Part shown: one piece after another, positions 54,222 to 62,525 of the stretch
How positions within the stretch are numbered: position 1 is the first letter of the stretch
Layout of the letters: every line of letters begins with the position of its first letter
Made by a program: the position numbers and the translations under genes
Notes under the pieces: model-generated
The model's input: the letters and a program-made list of their open reading frames with translations, nothing else
Told to the model about the DNA's origin: nothing
Database searches by the model: none
Source: Microbacterium azadirachtae
GTDB taxonomy: Bacteria; Actinomycetota; Actinomycetes; Actinomycetales; Microbacteriaceae
Direction of reading: 5' to 3'
Assembly (NCBI RefSeq): GCF_000956505.1
Contig: NZ_JYIX01000038.1
Span: forward strand, 301,883-365,882
DNA: 64,000 nt

Positions 54222-54806
54222 TCAAACGGCCTCGGGCTGAGGCCCGGCGGCCGGCTCCTCCCTCACGGAGACCCGTGCCGCCGTCGGCGCGGCCTCGTCG
54301 TCCCGCGCACTCTGCAGCACGATCTCGGCGAGGGCGGGCACCCAGAGGAGAGCGCCGATCAGAATCGTCAGCCACGCGCCGTGCGGCGTCGTGATGTCGG
54401 CGATGAACGCCACCCCGATCGGCACCCCGATCAGCATGATCAGCGAGGGGATCCCCGCGAGCAGTCGCACCCAGCGCCTGCTTCGCCGTGAGAACAGGAA
54501 TCCGGCGCCGATGAAGGCGGCGAGCAGCGGGAGGGTCGCCGGGTCGGCGAGCATCGCGAAGGGCGCGAGCGCGAGCCAGGCGGCCCCGCGCGGTCTGCCC
54601 GCGATCCGCCGTGCGAACGCCCAGCCGAAAAGCGCGCCCATGGCGGTTCCGGGGATGAGGATGAAGCCGAACGTGCCGAGCCAATGGAACGTCGAATCGA
54701 ATCCCGCGAGCTGCGCCATCATGCCGCGCATCGAGGCGGCCCACGCCAGCCCTCCGACGGCACCGACGACGATCGGCATCGCCTGTCCTCTCGTGGTCGC
54801 GTCCAT
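54222..54806 (-). CDS. Multi-pass membrane protein of unknown function
   Basis: A 194-residue protein with five to six hydrophobic segments (for example P-I-V-V-G-A-V-G-G-L-A-W-A-A, L-G-T-F-G-F-I-L-I-P-G-T-A, L-I-M-L-I-G-V-P-I-G-V-A-F-I-A) and a short charged C-terminal tail. AAGGGAGCAGTC precedes the ATG 54806. The frame continues upstream past 55000 but without membrane character. It sits in the DUF3515-ddl interval next to a broken LysR gene, so both may be part of one insertion. Confidence 0.75.
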   Translation of the reverse strand: MDATTRGQAMPIVVGAVGGLAWAASMRGMMAQLAGFDSTFHWLGTFGFILIPGTAMGALFGWAFARRIAGRPRGAAWLALAPFAMLADPATLPLLAAFIGAGFLFSRRSRRWVRLLAGIPSLIMLIGVPIGVAFIADITTPHGAWLTILIGALLWVPALAEIVLQSARDDEAAPTAARVSVREEPAAGPQPEAV

Positions 54807-54961
54807 GACTGCTCCCTTCGCCGGCGGGATGCCGCCGCATACTCTGATGCAGCGGGACCACAGTGATGTTCTATCAGGGCGCACGCTCCGATGCGGGCGC
54901 ATTGCCTCCGCGGAAACAGGCTCCGCGGCCGGCGGGCGCGGTTCCGGAGGCCGCGGCCCGA

Positions 54962-55885
54962 TCAGCGTCGCGATGCGCGCGCCGCGCGGGTGATCGTCTC
55001 CGTGAAGTCCGCGAAAAGCGTGACCATGGCGAGGAGTTCCGGCCGGGAGTCGGACGCGCGATCGTGCATGTAGTACCAGCACGACGGCACCCCGTCGAGT
55101 TCGACCCGTTTCAAGGCCGGCGGGAGCGCCGCGGCCAGAGCTGCCGGGATCACCGTGATCCCCGGCCCCGTGAGCAGCTGCCCTGCCACATCGGAGGTTC
55201 GCGATGCCGGCATGCGCACCAGCGACGCCTCCCCGAGCGGGCGGACGTCGGCGAGGACGAATGGATCCATGTAGCTCGCCGGCAGGTCCGGCGCGTACAG
55301 CAGCGGCTGCCGCGCGAACTCCGCCACCGGCACGCTGCGCCGGTAGGTGTACGGGTGCCCTGTGGGGATGAGGCCGACCCGCTTCAGTTCACCGAGCCGC
55401 GTCGAGACCACGTCCTCAGAGTCCGACACGCCGAAGGTGAGCACCGCGTCCACCGCACCCGCCCGCAGATCGGCATTCAATCGCTCGAACACGGTCGGCA
55501 CCAGGATGACGCCCACGCCGGGATAGGCGTGCGAGAGAGCGAGTTCGAGCGTTGCGAGTGCGGCCGGCATGAGCGGCGCGACGGCATCCACGCCCGCGGG
55601 AAAGGCGACCCGCAGTCGCTCGGCCGGCTCCGCGACCGCCGCGAGCTGAGCGGCCTGAGCGGCTTCCAGCACCCGCGGCGCGAACTGGAGGAACCGGCGT
55701 CCCGCGGCGGTGATCGCGATCACGCCTCCGGAGTCCCGCTCGAGGAGCGGGACTCCGAGTTCCGCCTCCAGACGCTATACGCGCTTCGTGACCGCGGAGA
55801 TCGACACGCCGAGCTCGGCAGCGGCGTGGCCGAAATGCCGATGACGGACGACGGCGAGGAACGAGGCCAACCCGATGAGGTCCAC
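54962..55885 (-). pseudogene. LysR-family regulator interrupted by an in-frame amber codon in the helix-turn-helix
   Basis: Reading leftwards from GTG 55885 gives a perfect LysR N-terminus: V-D-L-I-G-L-A-S-F-L-A-V-V, then H-F-G-H-A-A-A-E-L-G-V-S-I-S-A-V-T-K-R-V. Codon 37 is TAG (55775-55777). The same frame then continues without further stops as R-L-E-A-E-L-G-V-P-L-L-E-R-D, the rest of the LysR helix-turn-helix, and on through a full effector domain to 54962 (308 codons in all). One C-to-T change from CAG (Gln, the usual residue here) explains it. An internal start at 55723 would make only the effector domain (253 residues) without DNA binding. It is a recent nonsense pseudogene or a sequencing error. 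Confidence 0.85.
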
Positions 55886-55952
55886 CGTGCCCTCCCCTCG
55901 CGCTCAGAGCGCCAGGATGCCTCCTCCGGAGCCGACGCGCAAGACGTCGGGA

Positions 55953-57035
55953 CTAGCGGCGCAGACCCGCCTCGATCAGTTCCGTGATGAGGTCGCGATA
56001 GCTGAGTCCCGATGCGATCCAGCACTTCGGGAACATCGAGATCGGCGTGAAGCCGGGCATGGTGTTCAGCTCGTTCACGACGAGCGTCCCGTCCGCGGTG
56101 AGGAACATGTCGACCCGCGCGAGCCCTCGTCCGTCGACCGCCTCGAACGCCTCGACGCCGGCCTGCTGGATCGCGGCGATCTCGGCGACGGCGAGCTCCG
56201 CCGGGCAGACCACGTCCACGCCGTCTCCGCCGAGGTACTTGCCCTCGAAGTCGTAGAAGCCCCGAGAGGTCAGCACGATCTCGCCGGGCACCGACGCGCG
56301 CGGCCCTTCGGCGCCCTCGAGGATCGCGACCTCGATCTCGCGACCGACGACGCCGGTCTCCACGAGCACCTTGTCGTCCTCGGCGAGGGCGATGCGCATC
56401 GCCTCGTCGAACTCGGCGGGATCGGTCACCTTGGAGACGCCGACGCTGGAGCCCGCACGGGCCGGCTTGACGAACAGCGGCGACCCGAGCTTCTCCGCCG
56501 CGGCGCGCACCCCGGCCGGATCCTGCGCCCACTGCCGCGCCCGCACGGTGATCCAGGGAGCGACGGCGATGCCTGCGGCCTGCAGCGCGACCTTCATGAA
56601 GTGCTTGTCCATGCACAGCGCGGAATCCAGCACCCCGCCGCCGGCGTACGGCACCTCGAGCGTGTCGAAGTAGCCCTGCAGCGTGCCGTCCTCGCCGTGC
56701 GGCCCGTGCAGCAGCGGCAGCACCACGTCGATCGCGCCGAGGTCTTCGACGGAGCCGTCGGCGCGCGTCACGCGCAGGGTGCGGATCCCGCCGGGCTCGG
56801 GCCACTGGATACGGGTGCCGTTGTCGGCCACCTCGGGCAGGTGCGCGGCGTCGAGCGGGAACTTCTCGGGCTCGTCGTCCTCCAGGACGAACGCGCCCTC
56901 GCGGGTGATCCCGACAGGGATGACGTCGTAGCGCTCCCGGTCAAGGGCGCGCAGCACCCCGCCCGCCGTTGCGGAGCTGATCGAGTGCTCGCTGGAGCGC
57001 CCTCCGAAGAGCACCACCACCGTCTGCTTGTCCAT
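55953..57035 (-). CDS. ddl: D-alanine--D-alanine ligase
   Basis: A 360-residue ATP-grasp enzyme making D-Ala-D-Ala for peptidoglycan. It has V-V-L-F-G-G-R-S-S-E-H-S-I-S at the N-terminus, L-H-G-P-H-G-E-D-G-T-L-Q-G and D-K-H-F-M-K. V-K-P-A-R-A-G-S-S-V-G-V and V-N-E-L-N-T-M-P-G-F-T are ATP/Mg-binding signatures. The start at 57035 matches the family exactly, although it lies 95 bases inside the end of gpsA in another frame. The C-terminal region is normal. Confidence 0.95.
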   Translation of the reverse strand: MDKQTVVVLFGGRSSEHSISSATAGGVLRALDRERYDVIPVGITREGAFVLEDDEPEKFPLDAAHLPEVADNGTRIQWPEPGGIRTLRVTRADGSVEDLGAIDVVLPLLHGPHGEDGTLQGYFDTLEVPYAGGGVLDSALCMDKHFMKVALQAAGIAVAPWITVRARQWAQDPAGVRAAAEKLGSPLFVKPARAGSSVGVSKVTDPAEFDEAMRIALAEDDKVLVETGVVGREIEVAILEGAEGPRASVPGEIVLTSRGFYDFEGKYLGGDGVDVVCPAELAVAEIAAIQQAGVEAFEAVDGRGLARVDMFLTADGTLVVNELNTMPGFTPISMFPKCWIASGLSYRDLITELIEAGLRR

Positions 57036-58089
57036 TGCCCGTCCCTTCCCCCTGGGGGGTGTCGTCGTCGGTGGTCAGATGGGGGGCGATGTCGCGCGGA
57101 TCCATGGCGCCGTCCAGCACCATCTTCACCTGCTCGACGATCGGCATCTCCACGCCGGCGGCGCGGGCCAGCTGCAGGATCGGCGCGACGGACGCGAGTC
57201 CCTCGGCCGTCTGCTGCATCTGCTTGACCACGTCCTGGAAGCTGTATCCCTGGCCGAGCAGGCGCCCGGCCGTGTTGTTGCGGCTGAGCGGCGACTGGCA
57301 CGTCGCGATCAGATCGCCGAGGCCGGCGAGACCCTGCAGGGTGCCCGGCTGCGCGCCGTTCGCCACCGCGAAGTCGGTCATCTCGACCAGCCCCCGGGTG
57401 ATGATCGACGCCTTGGTGTTCTCGCCGTAGCCGACGCCGTCCACGATGCCGATCGCGACGGCGATGAGGTTCTTCAGCACCCCGCCGAACTCCGTGCCGA
57501 TCACATCGGTGTTCACGAAGCTGCGGAAGTAGTGGTTGCGCGCGGTGCGCGCGACGATGTCGGCCGTCTCCTGGCTGTTCGAGGCGATGACCGCGGCGGT
57601 GGGCTGCTCGCGGGCGATCTCGAGAGCCAGGTTCGGCCCGCTCGCCACGGCGATGCGGTCGGGATCGCAGCGCAGCTCCTGCTCGATCACCTGACTCATC
57701 CGCAGTCCGGTGCGCTTCTCGACGCCCTTCATGAGGCTGACCACCGGGATGTCCGAGTCCCGCAGCAGCGGACGCAGCGCCTTGAGGTTCTCGCGCAGCG
57801 TCTGGCTCGGAACCGACAGGTACACCTGCTCGGCGCCCTGGACCGCCTCGGCCAGGTGGTGCGTGGCCGACATCGAGCGCGGCAGGTTGATCCCGGAGAG
57901 GTACTGGGAGTTGCGCTTCGCCTCGTCGATCTCATGGGCGAGCTCCTGCCGGCGCGCCCACATCGTCACCTGGGCCCCGCCGTCGGCGAGGATCTTGCCG
58001 AAGGTGGTCCCCCAGCTGCCGGCACCGATCACCGTGACGCGCGGCCCGAGCGGGATCGACGCGGTGCGCGGTGCGTTCCTAGGAGTCAA
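56941..58089 (-). CDS. gpsA: NAD(P)-dependent glycerol-3-phosphate dehydrogenase
   Basis: A 382-residue enzyme making sn-glycerol-3-phosphate for phospholipids. It has V-I-G-A-G-S-W-G-T-T-F-G (NAD-binding), S-L-M-K-G-V-E, V-A-S-G-P-N-L-A-L-E and K-N-L-I-A-V-A-I-G. G-L-A-G-L-G-D-L-I-A-T-C is also present. The start appears to be TTG 58089. The C-terminus is about 45 residues longer than usual (T-D-D-D-T-P-Q-G-E-G then Gly/Arg-rich) and its last 95 bases overlap ddl in a different frame, so the native stop may have been lost or displaced. Confidence 0.92.
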   Translation of the reverse strand: MTPRNAPRTASIPLGPRVTVIGAGSWGTTFGKILADGGAQVTMWARRQELAHEIDEAKRNSQYLSGINLPRSMSATHHLAEAVQGAEQVYLSVPSQTLRENLKALRPLLRDSDIPVVSLMKGVEKRTGLRMSQVIEQELRCDPDRIAVASGPNLALEIAREQPTAAVIASNSQETADIVARTARNHYFRSFVNTDVIGTEFGGVLKNLIAVAIGIVDGVGYGENTKASIITRGLVEMTDFAVANGAQPGTLQGLAGLGDLIATCQSPLSRNNTAGRLLGQGYSFQDVVKQMQQTAEGLASVAPILQLARAAGVEMPIVEQVKMVLDGAMDPRDIAPHLTTDDDTPQGEGTGNGQADGGGALRRALQRALDQLRNGGRGAARP

Positions 58090-58831
58090 GACGACCCGTC
58101 TCCCTCTGGCCGTGTTCGGCCGGGTTCCACCGCTTGGCGGGGGCCTTCTCGCCGCGCAGCTCCTCCAGGAGGGCCGTGATCGCGGTCATCAGCCGGTCCG
58201 TGGCCTCCAGGAGCGCGGCGTTCTCGCCCGCGCGGTCGTACAGGTCGGAGATGTCGACCGGATCCCCGATCACGACGTCGATCTTCTTCCGCGGCGGCCA
58301 GAGGCTGAGACCCTTCTGGTAGCGGCCCATGATGTTCTGCGTGCCCCACTGCGCCATCGGGATCAGCGGGATACGTCCCGCGAGAGCGAGACGGACGGCG
58401 CCCGACTTGCCGCGCATGGGCCACAGCTCGGGGTCGCGCGTGAGCGTGCCCTCGGGGTAGACGATCACGCCCCTGCCGTGCTCGACGAGTTCCTTGGACT
58501 GGGAGATGGTCTGCTTCGCCGCCGCGACCGAGGTCGCCCGCGCCACGGGGATCATCCCCGTGCCGCGCAGCGCCCAGCCCAGCACGGGCACGCGGAACAG
58601 GCTCTCCTTCGCCATGAAGCGAGGCGCACGACCGAGCCGCCAGACGGCGACGGCGACGATGAGCGGGTCGAACTCCGAGTAGTGGTTCGGCGCCATCACG
58701 AAAGAGCCGGAGCGGGGCAGCTTCTCCTCGCCGCGGATGCGGATCTTCGCGAGGAACGAGACGAACGGGACCACGAAGACCGCCAGGAACCAGAACAGGC
58801 TCGGGCGGGTCTTCTCGGCGGTCGCGCGCAT
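58079..58831 (-). CDS. plsC: 1-acyl-sn-glycerol-3-phosphate acyltransferase (PlsC-type)
   Basis: A 250-residue membrane-associated acyltransferase. It has an N-terminal hydrophobic segment (L-F-W-F-L-A-V-F-V-V-P-F-V), the catalytic N-H-x4-D motif (P-N-H-Y-S-E-F-D), G-T-G-M-I-P-V-A-R and Y-P-E-G-T-L-T-R. The charged tail ends in R-W-N-P-A-E-H-G-Q. The stop overlaps the gpsA start region, linking two successive phospholipid-synthesis steps. Confidence 0.92.
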   Translation of the reverse strand: MRATAEKTRPSLFWFLAVFVVPFVSFLAKIRIRGEEKLPRSGSFVMAPNHYSEFDPLIVAVAVWRLGRAPRFMAKESLFRVPVLGWALRGTGMIPVARATSVAAAKQTISQSKELVEHGRGVIVYPEGTLTRDPELWPMRGKSGAVRLALAGRIPLIPMAQWGTQNIMGRYQKGLSLWPPRKKIDVVIGDPVDISDLYDRAGENAALLEATDRLMTAITALLEELRGEKAPAKRWNPAEHGQRETGRLDS

Positions 58832-58832
58832 C

Positions 58833-60191
58833 TCAGCCGATCACATCGAAATCGGCACCCAGCGCGGTCAGCTTGTCGAGGAACTTCTCGTAGCCGCGGC
58901 TGAGGATGTCGACCCCGGAGACCTTCGACTCGCCGGTCGCCGTGAGAGCGGCGATGACGTGGCTGTAGCCGCCGCGCAGGTCGGGCACCACGATGTCGGC
59001 GCCGTGCAGCGGGGTCGGGCCGGTGATGACCGCGGCCTGCTCGAGATCGCGACGCGCGACGCGACGCGGACCGTCCTGCAGACCGTGCGGGTGCACGACG
59101 ATGTCGGCGCCCATCTTCACGAGCGCGGCGGTGAAGCCCATCCGGTTCTCGTACACCGTCTCGTGCACGACGGAGCGGCCGCGGGCCTGCGTCAGCGCGA
59201 CCACGAGCGGCTGCTGCCAGTCGGTCATGAAGCCGGGGTGCACGTCGGTCTCGACGATGACCGGCTTCAGCGCGCCGTCGCGGCGGAACAGGATCCCGTC
59301 CTCGCGCACGTCGAACCAGCCGCCCGCCTTGCGGAAGACGTTGAGGAAGGTCAGCATCTCCTGCTGCTTCGCCCCGCCGACGAAGATCTCGCCGTCAGTG
59401 GCGAGGGCCGCGCATGCCCAGGAGGCCGCCTCGTTGCGGTCGAAGATCGACCGGTGGTCGTAGCCGCGCAGCGTCTCGACGCCCTCGATGAGGATGACCC
59501 TGTTCGGCTCGTAGGAGATGATCGCGCCCATCTTCTGCAGCACCGCGATGAGATCCATGATCTCGGGCTCGATCGCTGCGTTCCGCAGCTCGGTCTGCCC
59601 CTGCGCGCGCACCGCCGTGAGCAGCACCTGCTCCGTCGCGCCCACGCTCGGGTACGGCAGGTGGATGCTCGCGCCCTTCAGCCCGTTCGGGGCCGAGAGG
59701 CGGATGCCGCTGGGCAGCTTCTCGACGACCGCGCCGAACTTGCGCAGCGCGTCGAGGTGGAAGTCGATGGGACGGTCGCCGATGCGGCAGCCGCCGAGAT
59801 CGGGGATGAAGGCCTGGCCGAGGCGGTGCAGCAGCGGTCCGCAGAACAGGATCGGGATGCGCGAGGCGCCGGCGTGGGCGTCGATCTCCTCGAAGTGCGC
59901 CGACTCGACATCGCTCGGGTCGAAGATGAGCGCACCGGGCTCGTCGCCCTCGGTGACCCGCACGCCGTGCACTTCGAGCAGGGAGCGCACCACGGCGACA
60001 TCGCTCAGGTCGGGGACGTCGCGCAGCGTGCTCGCCGTCTCGCCGAGGAGGGTGGCGACCATGGCCTTGGTCGCCAGGTTCTTCGCGCCCTTCACGTCCA
60101 CTCGGCCGTGAAGTGGACGTCCGCCGCGGATTGCCAGGACATCGCCCGAAGGCTTCGAAGCGAGCGTGGTCTCGTGCAGCGGTGTCGTCAT
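58833..60191 (-). CDS. murA: UDP-N-acetylglucosamine 1-carboxyvinyltransferase
   Basis: A 452-residue enzyme of the first committed peptidoglycan step. It has V-K-G-A-K-N (Lys/Asn substrate contacts), the catalytic loop L-G-G-C-R-I-G-D-R-P-I-D with the PEP-binding Cys (fosfomycin target), and D-R-N-E-A-A-S-W. T-D-W-Q-Q-P-L and the C-terminal D-L-R-G-G motif are present. One base separates its stop from plsC. Confidence 0.94.
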   Translation of the reverse strand: MTTPLHETTLASKPSGDVLAIRGGRPLHGRVDVKGAKNLATKAMVATLLGETASTLRDVPDLSDVAVVRSLLEVHGVRVTEGDEPGALIFDPSDVESAHFEEIDAHAGASRIPILFCGPLLHRLGQAFIPDLGGCRIGDRPIDFHLDALRKFGAVVEKLPSGIRLSAPNGLKGASIHLPYPSVGATEQVLLTAVRAQGQTELRNAAIEPEIMDLIAVLQKMGAIISYEPNRVILIEGVETLRGYDHRSIFDRNEAASWACAALATDGEIFVGGAKQQEMLTFLNVFRKAGGWFDVREDGILFRRDGALKPVIVETDVHPGFMTDWQQPLVVALTQARGRSVVHETVYENRMGFTAALVKMGADIVVHPHGLQDGPRRVARRDLEQAAVITGPTPLHGADIVVPDLRGGYSHVIAALTATGESKVSGVDILSRGYEKFLDKLTALGADFDVIG

Positions 60192-60216
60192 TCAGGGCCT
60201 CTTCTTGTGGAACGGG

Positions 60217-60260
60217 CGCGGCCGGAGCCGTCGGGCGGATGCCCCAGGCTCACGGCCGCG
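60217..60260 (-). terminator. Weak candidate hairpin between leuD and murA
   Basis: CGCGGCCG (60217-60224) pairs with CGGCCGCG (60253-60260), extendable by three pairs with one G-U, around a 28-nt loop. It could partly separate leuCD transcription from the murA-plsC-gpsA-ddl genes. No T-run. Confidence 0.35.
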
Positions 60261-60266
60261 TCCGAT

Positions 60267-60899
60267 TCACCGAATAGGAAGCGTTCGTGGCCGCCACGAC
60301 TCGCGGCGGGCCTCGAACTGCGCGATCTTGTCTTCGTTGCGCAGCGTGAGCCCGATGTCATCGAGCCCTTCGAGGAGCCGCCATCTAGTGTAATCGTCGA
60401 TCCCGATGGTGGTCTGGAAGACGGGCTCGCCTGTCGCCTGTCCCGAACCCGCCGAAGGGCCGATCGTGGCGGTGCGCGCCGCGAGGTCGACCGTGATCTC
60501 TCGGCCGGGATCCTCGTCGATCAGCGCCCAGATCCGCTCGATGTCGGCTTCCTCGACGGTCGCGGCGAGCAGGCCCTGCTTACCGGAATTGCCGCGGAAG
60601 ATATCGGCGAAACGAGGGCTCAGCACGACCTTGAACCCGTAATCGCGCAGGGCCCACACGGCGTGTTCCCGGCTGGATCCAGTGCCGAAGTCGGGCCCGG
60701 CCACGAGTACGGACGCGTTCCGGAACGGCTCCTGGTTGAGCACGAACTCGGGATCCTGGCGCCAGGCGTGGAAGAGCGCGTCCTCGAAACCGGTCTTCGT
60801 GACCCGCTTCAGGAACACCGCCGGGATGATCTGGTCGGTGTCGACGTTGGAGCGCTTCAGCGGGGCTGCGACGCCGGTGTGGGTGGTGAACTTCTCCAT
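60267..60899 (-). CDS. leuD: 3-isopropylmalate dehydratase small subunit
   Basis: A 210-residue swivelling-domain subunit of isopropylmalate isomerase (leucine synthesis). It has [13 protein letters not shown] and [11 protein letters not shown]. The family ending [16 protein letters not shown] is present. Between the strand I-T-V-D-L and I-D-D-Y-T it carries about a dozen extra residues ([12 protein letters not shown]) encoded by the repeat-like stretch 60437-60459. Two bases separate it from leuC. Confidence 0.94.
   Translation of the reverse strand: MEKFTTHTGVAAPLKRSNVDTDQIIPAVFLKRVTKTGFEDALFHAWRQDPEFVLNQEPFRNASVLVAGPDFGTGSSREHAVWALRDYGFKVVLSPRFADIFRGNSGKQGLLAATVEEADIERIWALIDEDPGREITVDLAARTATIGPSAGSGQATGEPVFQTTIGIDDYTRWRLLEGLDDIGLTLRNEDKIAQFEARRESWRPRTLPIR
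60437..60459 (-). repeat. Possible REP-like element inserted in leuD
   Basis: On the minus strand it reads CCCTTCGGCGGGTTCGGGAC and continues with AGG. This resembles the dispersed C-C-C-T-T-C-G-x-C-x-G-G type repeats common between genes in related actinobacteria (from memory). It coincides exactly with extra residues in LeuD. Only one copy is seen in this window. Confidence 0.4.
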
Positions 60900-60901
60900 G
60901 C

Positions 60902-62341
60902 TCAGGCCTCCTGCCCGTTCTCGACGAGGTCGCTCGGGCTGGACAGCGTGCCGCGCACGGCCGTCGCCGCGGCGACGAGGGGCGACACGAGGTGCGTGCG
61001 GCCTCCCTTGCCCTGCCGGCCCTCGAAGTTGCGGTTGCTCGTCGACGCGCACCGCTCGCCGGGGGCGAGCTGGTCGGGGTTCATCCCCAGGCACATCGAG
61101 CATCCGGCGAACCGCCACTCGGCGCCGAAGTCCGTGAAGACCTTGTCCAGGCCCTCGGCCTCGGCCTCCAGGCGCACGCGGGCGGATCCGGGGACCACCA
61201 TGACGCGCACGCCGTCGGCCTTCTTCTTGCCCTTGATGACAGAGGCGAAGGCGCGCAGATCCTCGATCCGGCTGTTCGTGCACGAGCCCATGAAGACGGC
61301 GTCGACCTTCACGTCCTTCAGCGGGGTGCCGGGAGCCAGATCCATGTACTCGAGCGCGCGCTCGGCGGCGCTGCGCTCGTTCGCATCCGCGATCTCGGCG
61401 GGGTTCGGCACGGAGGCGGACAGCGAGACGCCCTGACCCGGGTTCGTCCCCCAGGTGACGAACGGCTCCAGCGCATCGGCGTCGATGAGGACCTCCGCGT
61501 CGTACGTCGCGCCCTCATCGGTGGGCAGCGTGCGCCAGTACGCGACGGCGTCGTCCCAGTCCTGGCCCTGCGGCGCGTGCGGCTTGCCCTGCACGTACGC
61601 GAAGGTGGTCTCGTCCGGGGCGACCATGCCTGCACGGGCGCCGGCCTCGATCGACATGTTGCAGATCGTCATGCGGCCCTCCATCGAGAGCGCGCGGATC
61701 GCGCTGCCGCGGAACTCCAGCACGTATCCCTGACCGCCGCCGGTGCCGATCTTGGCGATCACGGCGAGGATGATGTCCTTCGCCGTGACACCGGGCCGCA
61801 GCGTGCCGTCGACCGTGATCGCCATCGTCTTGAACGGCTTCAGCGGCAGCGTCTGCGTGGCCATGACGTGCTCGACCTCGCTCGTGCCGATGCCGAACGC
61901 CATCGCGCCGAACGCGCCGTGCGTCGAGGTGTGCGAGTCGCCGCAGACCACCGTGATGCCGGGCATGGTGAGCCCCAGCTGCGGTCCGACCACATGCACG
62001 ATGCCCTGTTCCGCGTCGCCCAGGGAGTGCAGGCGCACGCCGAACTCCTCGGCGTTGCGACGCAGCGTCTCGATCTGCGTACGGCTGGTGAGGTCGGCGA
62101 TCGGCTTGTCGATCGCCAGCGTCGGGGTGTTGTGGTCCTCGGTCGCGATCGTGAGGTCGAGGCGGCGCAGCGGGCGTCCCTCCGCGCGCAGGCCGTCGAA
62201 GGCCTGGGGGCTCGTGACCTCGTGCACGAGGTGCAGGTCGATGTAGATGAGGTCGGGCTCGCCGTTCTCGCCCTTCACCACGAGGTGGTCGTCCCAGACC
62301 TTCTCTGCCAGCGTCCGGGGTCGGGGGGATGCGTCGTTCAT
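60902..62341 (-). CDS. leuC: 3-isopropylmalate dehydratase large subunit
   Basis: A 479-residue aconitase-family subunit with a [4Fe-4S] cluster. The cluster cysteines are in G-S-C-T-N-S-R and C-S-M-C-L-G-M. It also has [13 protein letters not shown] and [24 protein letters not shown] precedes the ATG 62341. The longer frame to 62509 is not family-like and covers the leader region. Expression is probably set by the leucine attenuator just upstream. Confidence 0.95.
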   Translation of the reverse strand: MNDASPRPRTLAEKVWDDHLVVKGENGEPDLIYIDLHLVHEVTSPQAFDGLRAEGRPLRRLDLTIATEDHNTPTLAIDKPIADLTSRTQIETLRRNAEEFGVRLHSLGDAEQGIVHVVGPQLGLTMPGITVVCGDSHTSTHGAFGAMAFGIGTSEVEHVMATQTLPLKPFKTMAITVDGTLRPGVTAKDIILAVIAKIGTGGGQGYVLEFRGSAIRALSMEGRMTICNMSIEAGARAGMVAPDETTFAYVQGKPHAPQGQDWDDAVAYWRTLPTDEGATYDAEVLIDADALEPFVTWGTNPGQGVSLSASVPNPAEIADANERSAAERALEYMDLAPGTPLKDVKVDAVFMGSCTNSRIEDLRAFASVIKGKKKADGVRVMVVPGSARVRLEAEAEGLDKVFTDFGAEWRFAGCSMCLGMNPDQLAPGERCASTSNRNFEGRQGKGGRTHLVSPLVAAATAVRGTLSSPSDLVENGQEA

Positions 62342-62376
62342 GCGTTGCTTCTCCTGGGTAGTGGTGCGGCCGGGTC

Positions 62377-62436
62377 CCCTGAAGAGCAGGGCGCGACTCC
62401 GCGGCGAGAGAGGCCTAGATCGAGGTCTCGCCGCGG
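62377..62436 (-). promoter_or_regulatory. Leucine attenuator stem-loops upstream of leuCD
   Basis: In transcription direction a perfect 11-bp inverted repeat (62426-62436 with 62399-62409) spans the end of the leader ORF. A second hairpin CCCTG-N5-CAGGG (62377-62391) follows, before the leuC ribosome site. A ribosome stalled on the Leu codons at 62442-62450 would sit just 5' of the first stem and change its folding. Confidence 0.65.
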
Positions 62437-62471
62437 CTGCTAAGGAGAAGGTGCACCGCCTGCATGCGCAT
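62415..62471 (-). CDS. leuL: leuC leader peptide with three consecutive leucine codons
   Basis: An 18-residue [21 protein letters not shown], with GAGG seven bases upstream of ATG 62471 and ending at TAG 62415. The three consecutive Leu codons (CTT CTC CTT) followed by nested hairpins are the classic layout of amino-acid attenuation. Leucine starvation would stall the ribosome here and favour leuCD expression. Too short for routine gene finders. Confidence 0.75.
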   Translation of the reverse strand: MRMQAVHLLLSSRGETSI

Positions 62472-62482
62472 GAGCTTACCTC

Positions 62483-62517
62483 GGTCCAGGGTGGGTGTTT
62501 CCCACCCACCCTGGACC
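62483..62517 (-). terminator. Hairpin terminator after the TerC-family gene
   Basis: Perfect 15-bp stem GGTCCAGGGTGGGTG (62483-62497) with its complement at 62503-62517 and a five-base loop. It starts nine bases past the TerC stop codon (62526) and ends 12 bases before the leader-peptide start. No T-run follows. Confidence 0.85.
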
Positions 62518-62525
62518 TTCGGAGG

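Noticed and set aside
55720..56805. Minus-strand frame of 361 codons over ddl and the LysR start
   Set aside because: Out-of-frame shadow; the LysR sequence is in another frame and is explained by the amber-codon pseudogene.
60902..62509. LeuC start at 62509
   Set aside because: The extra 56 residues do not resemble LeuC and cover the attenuator; ATG 62341 has a good ribosome site.
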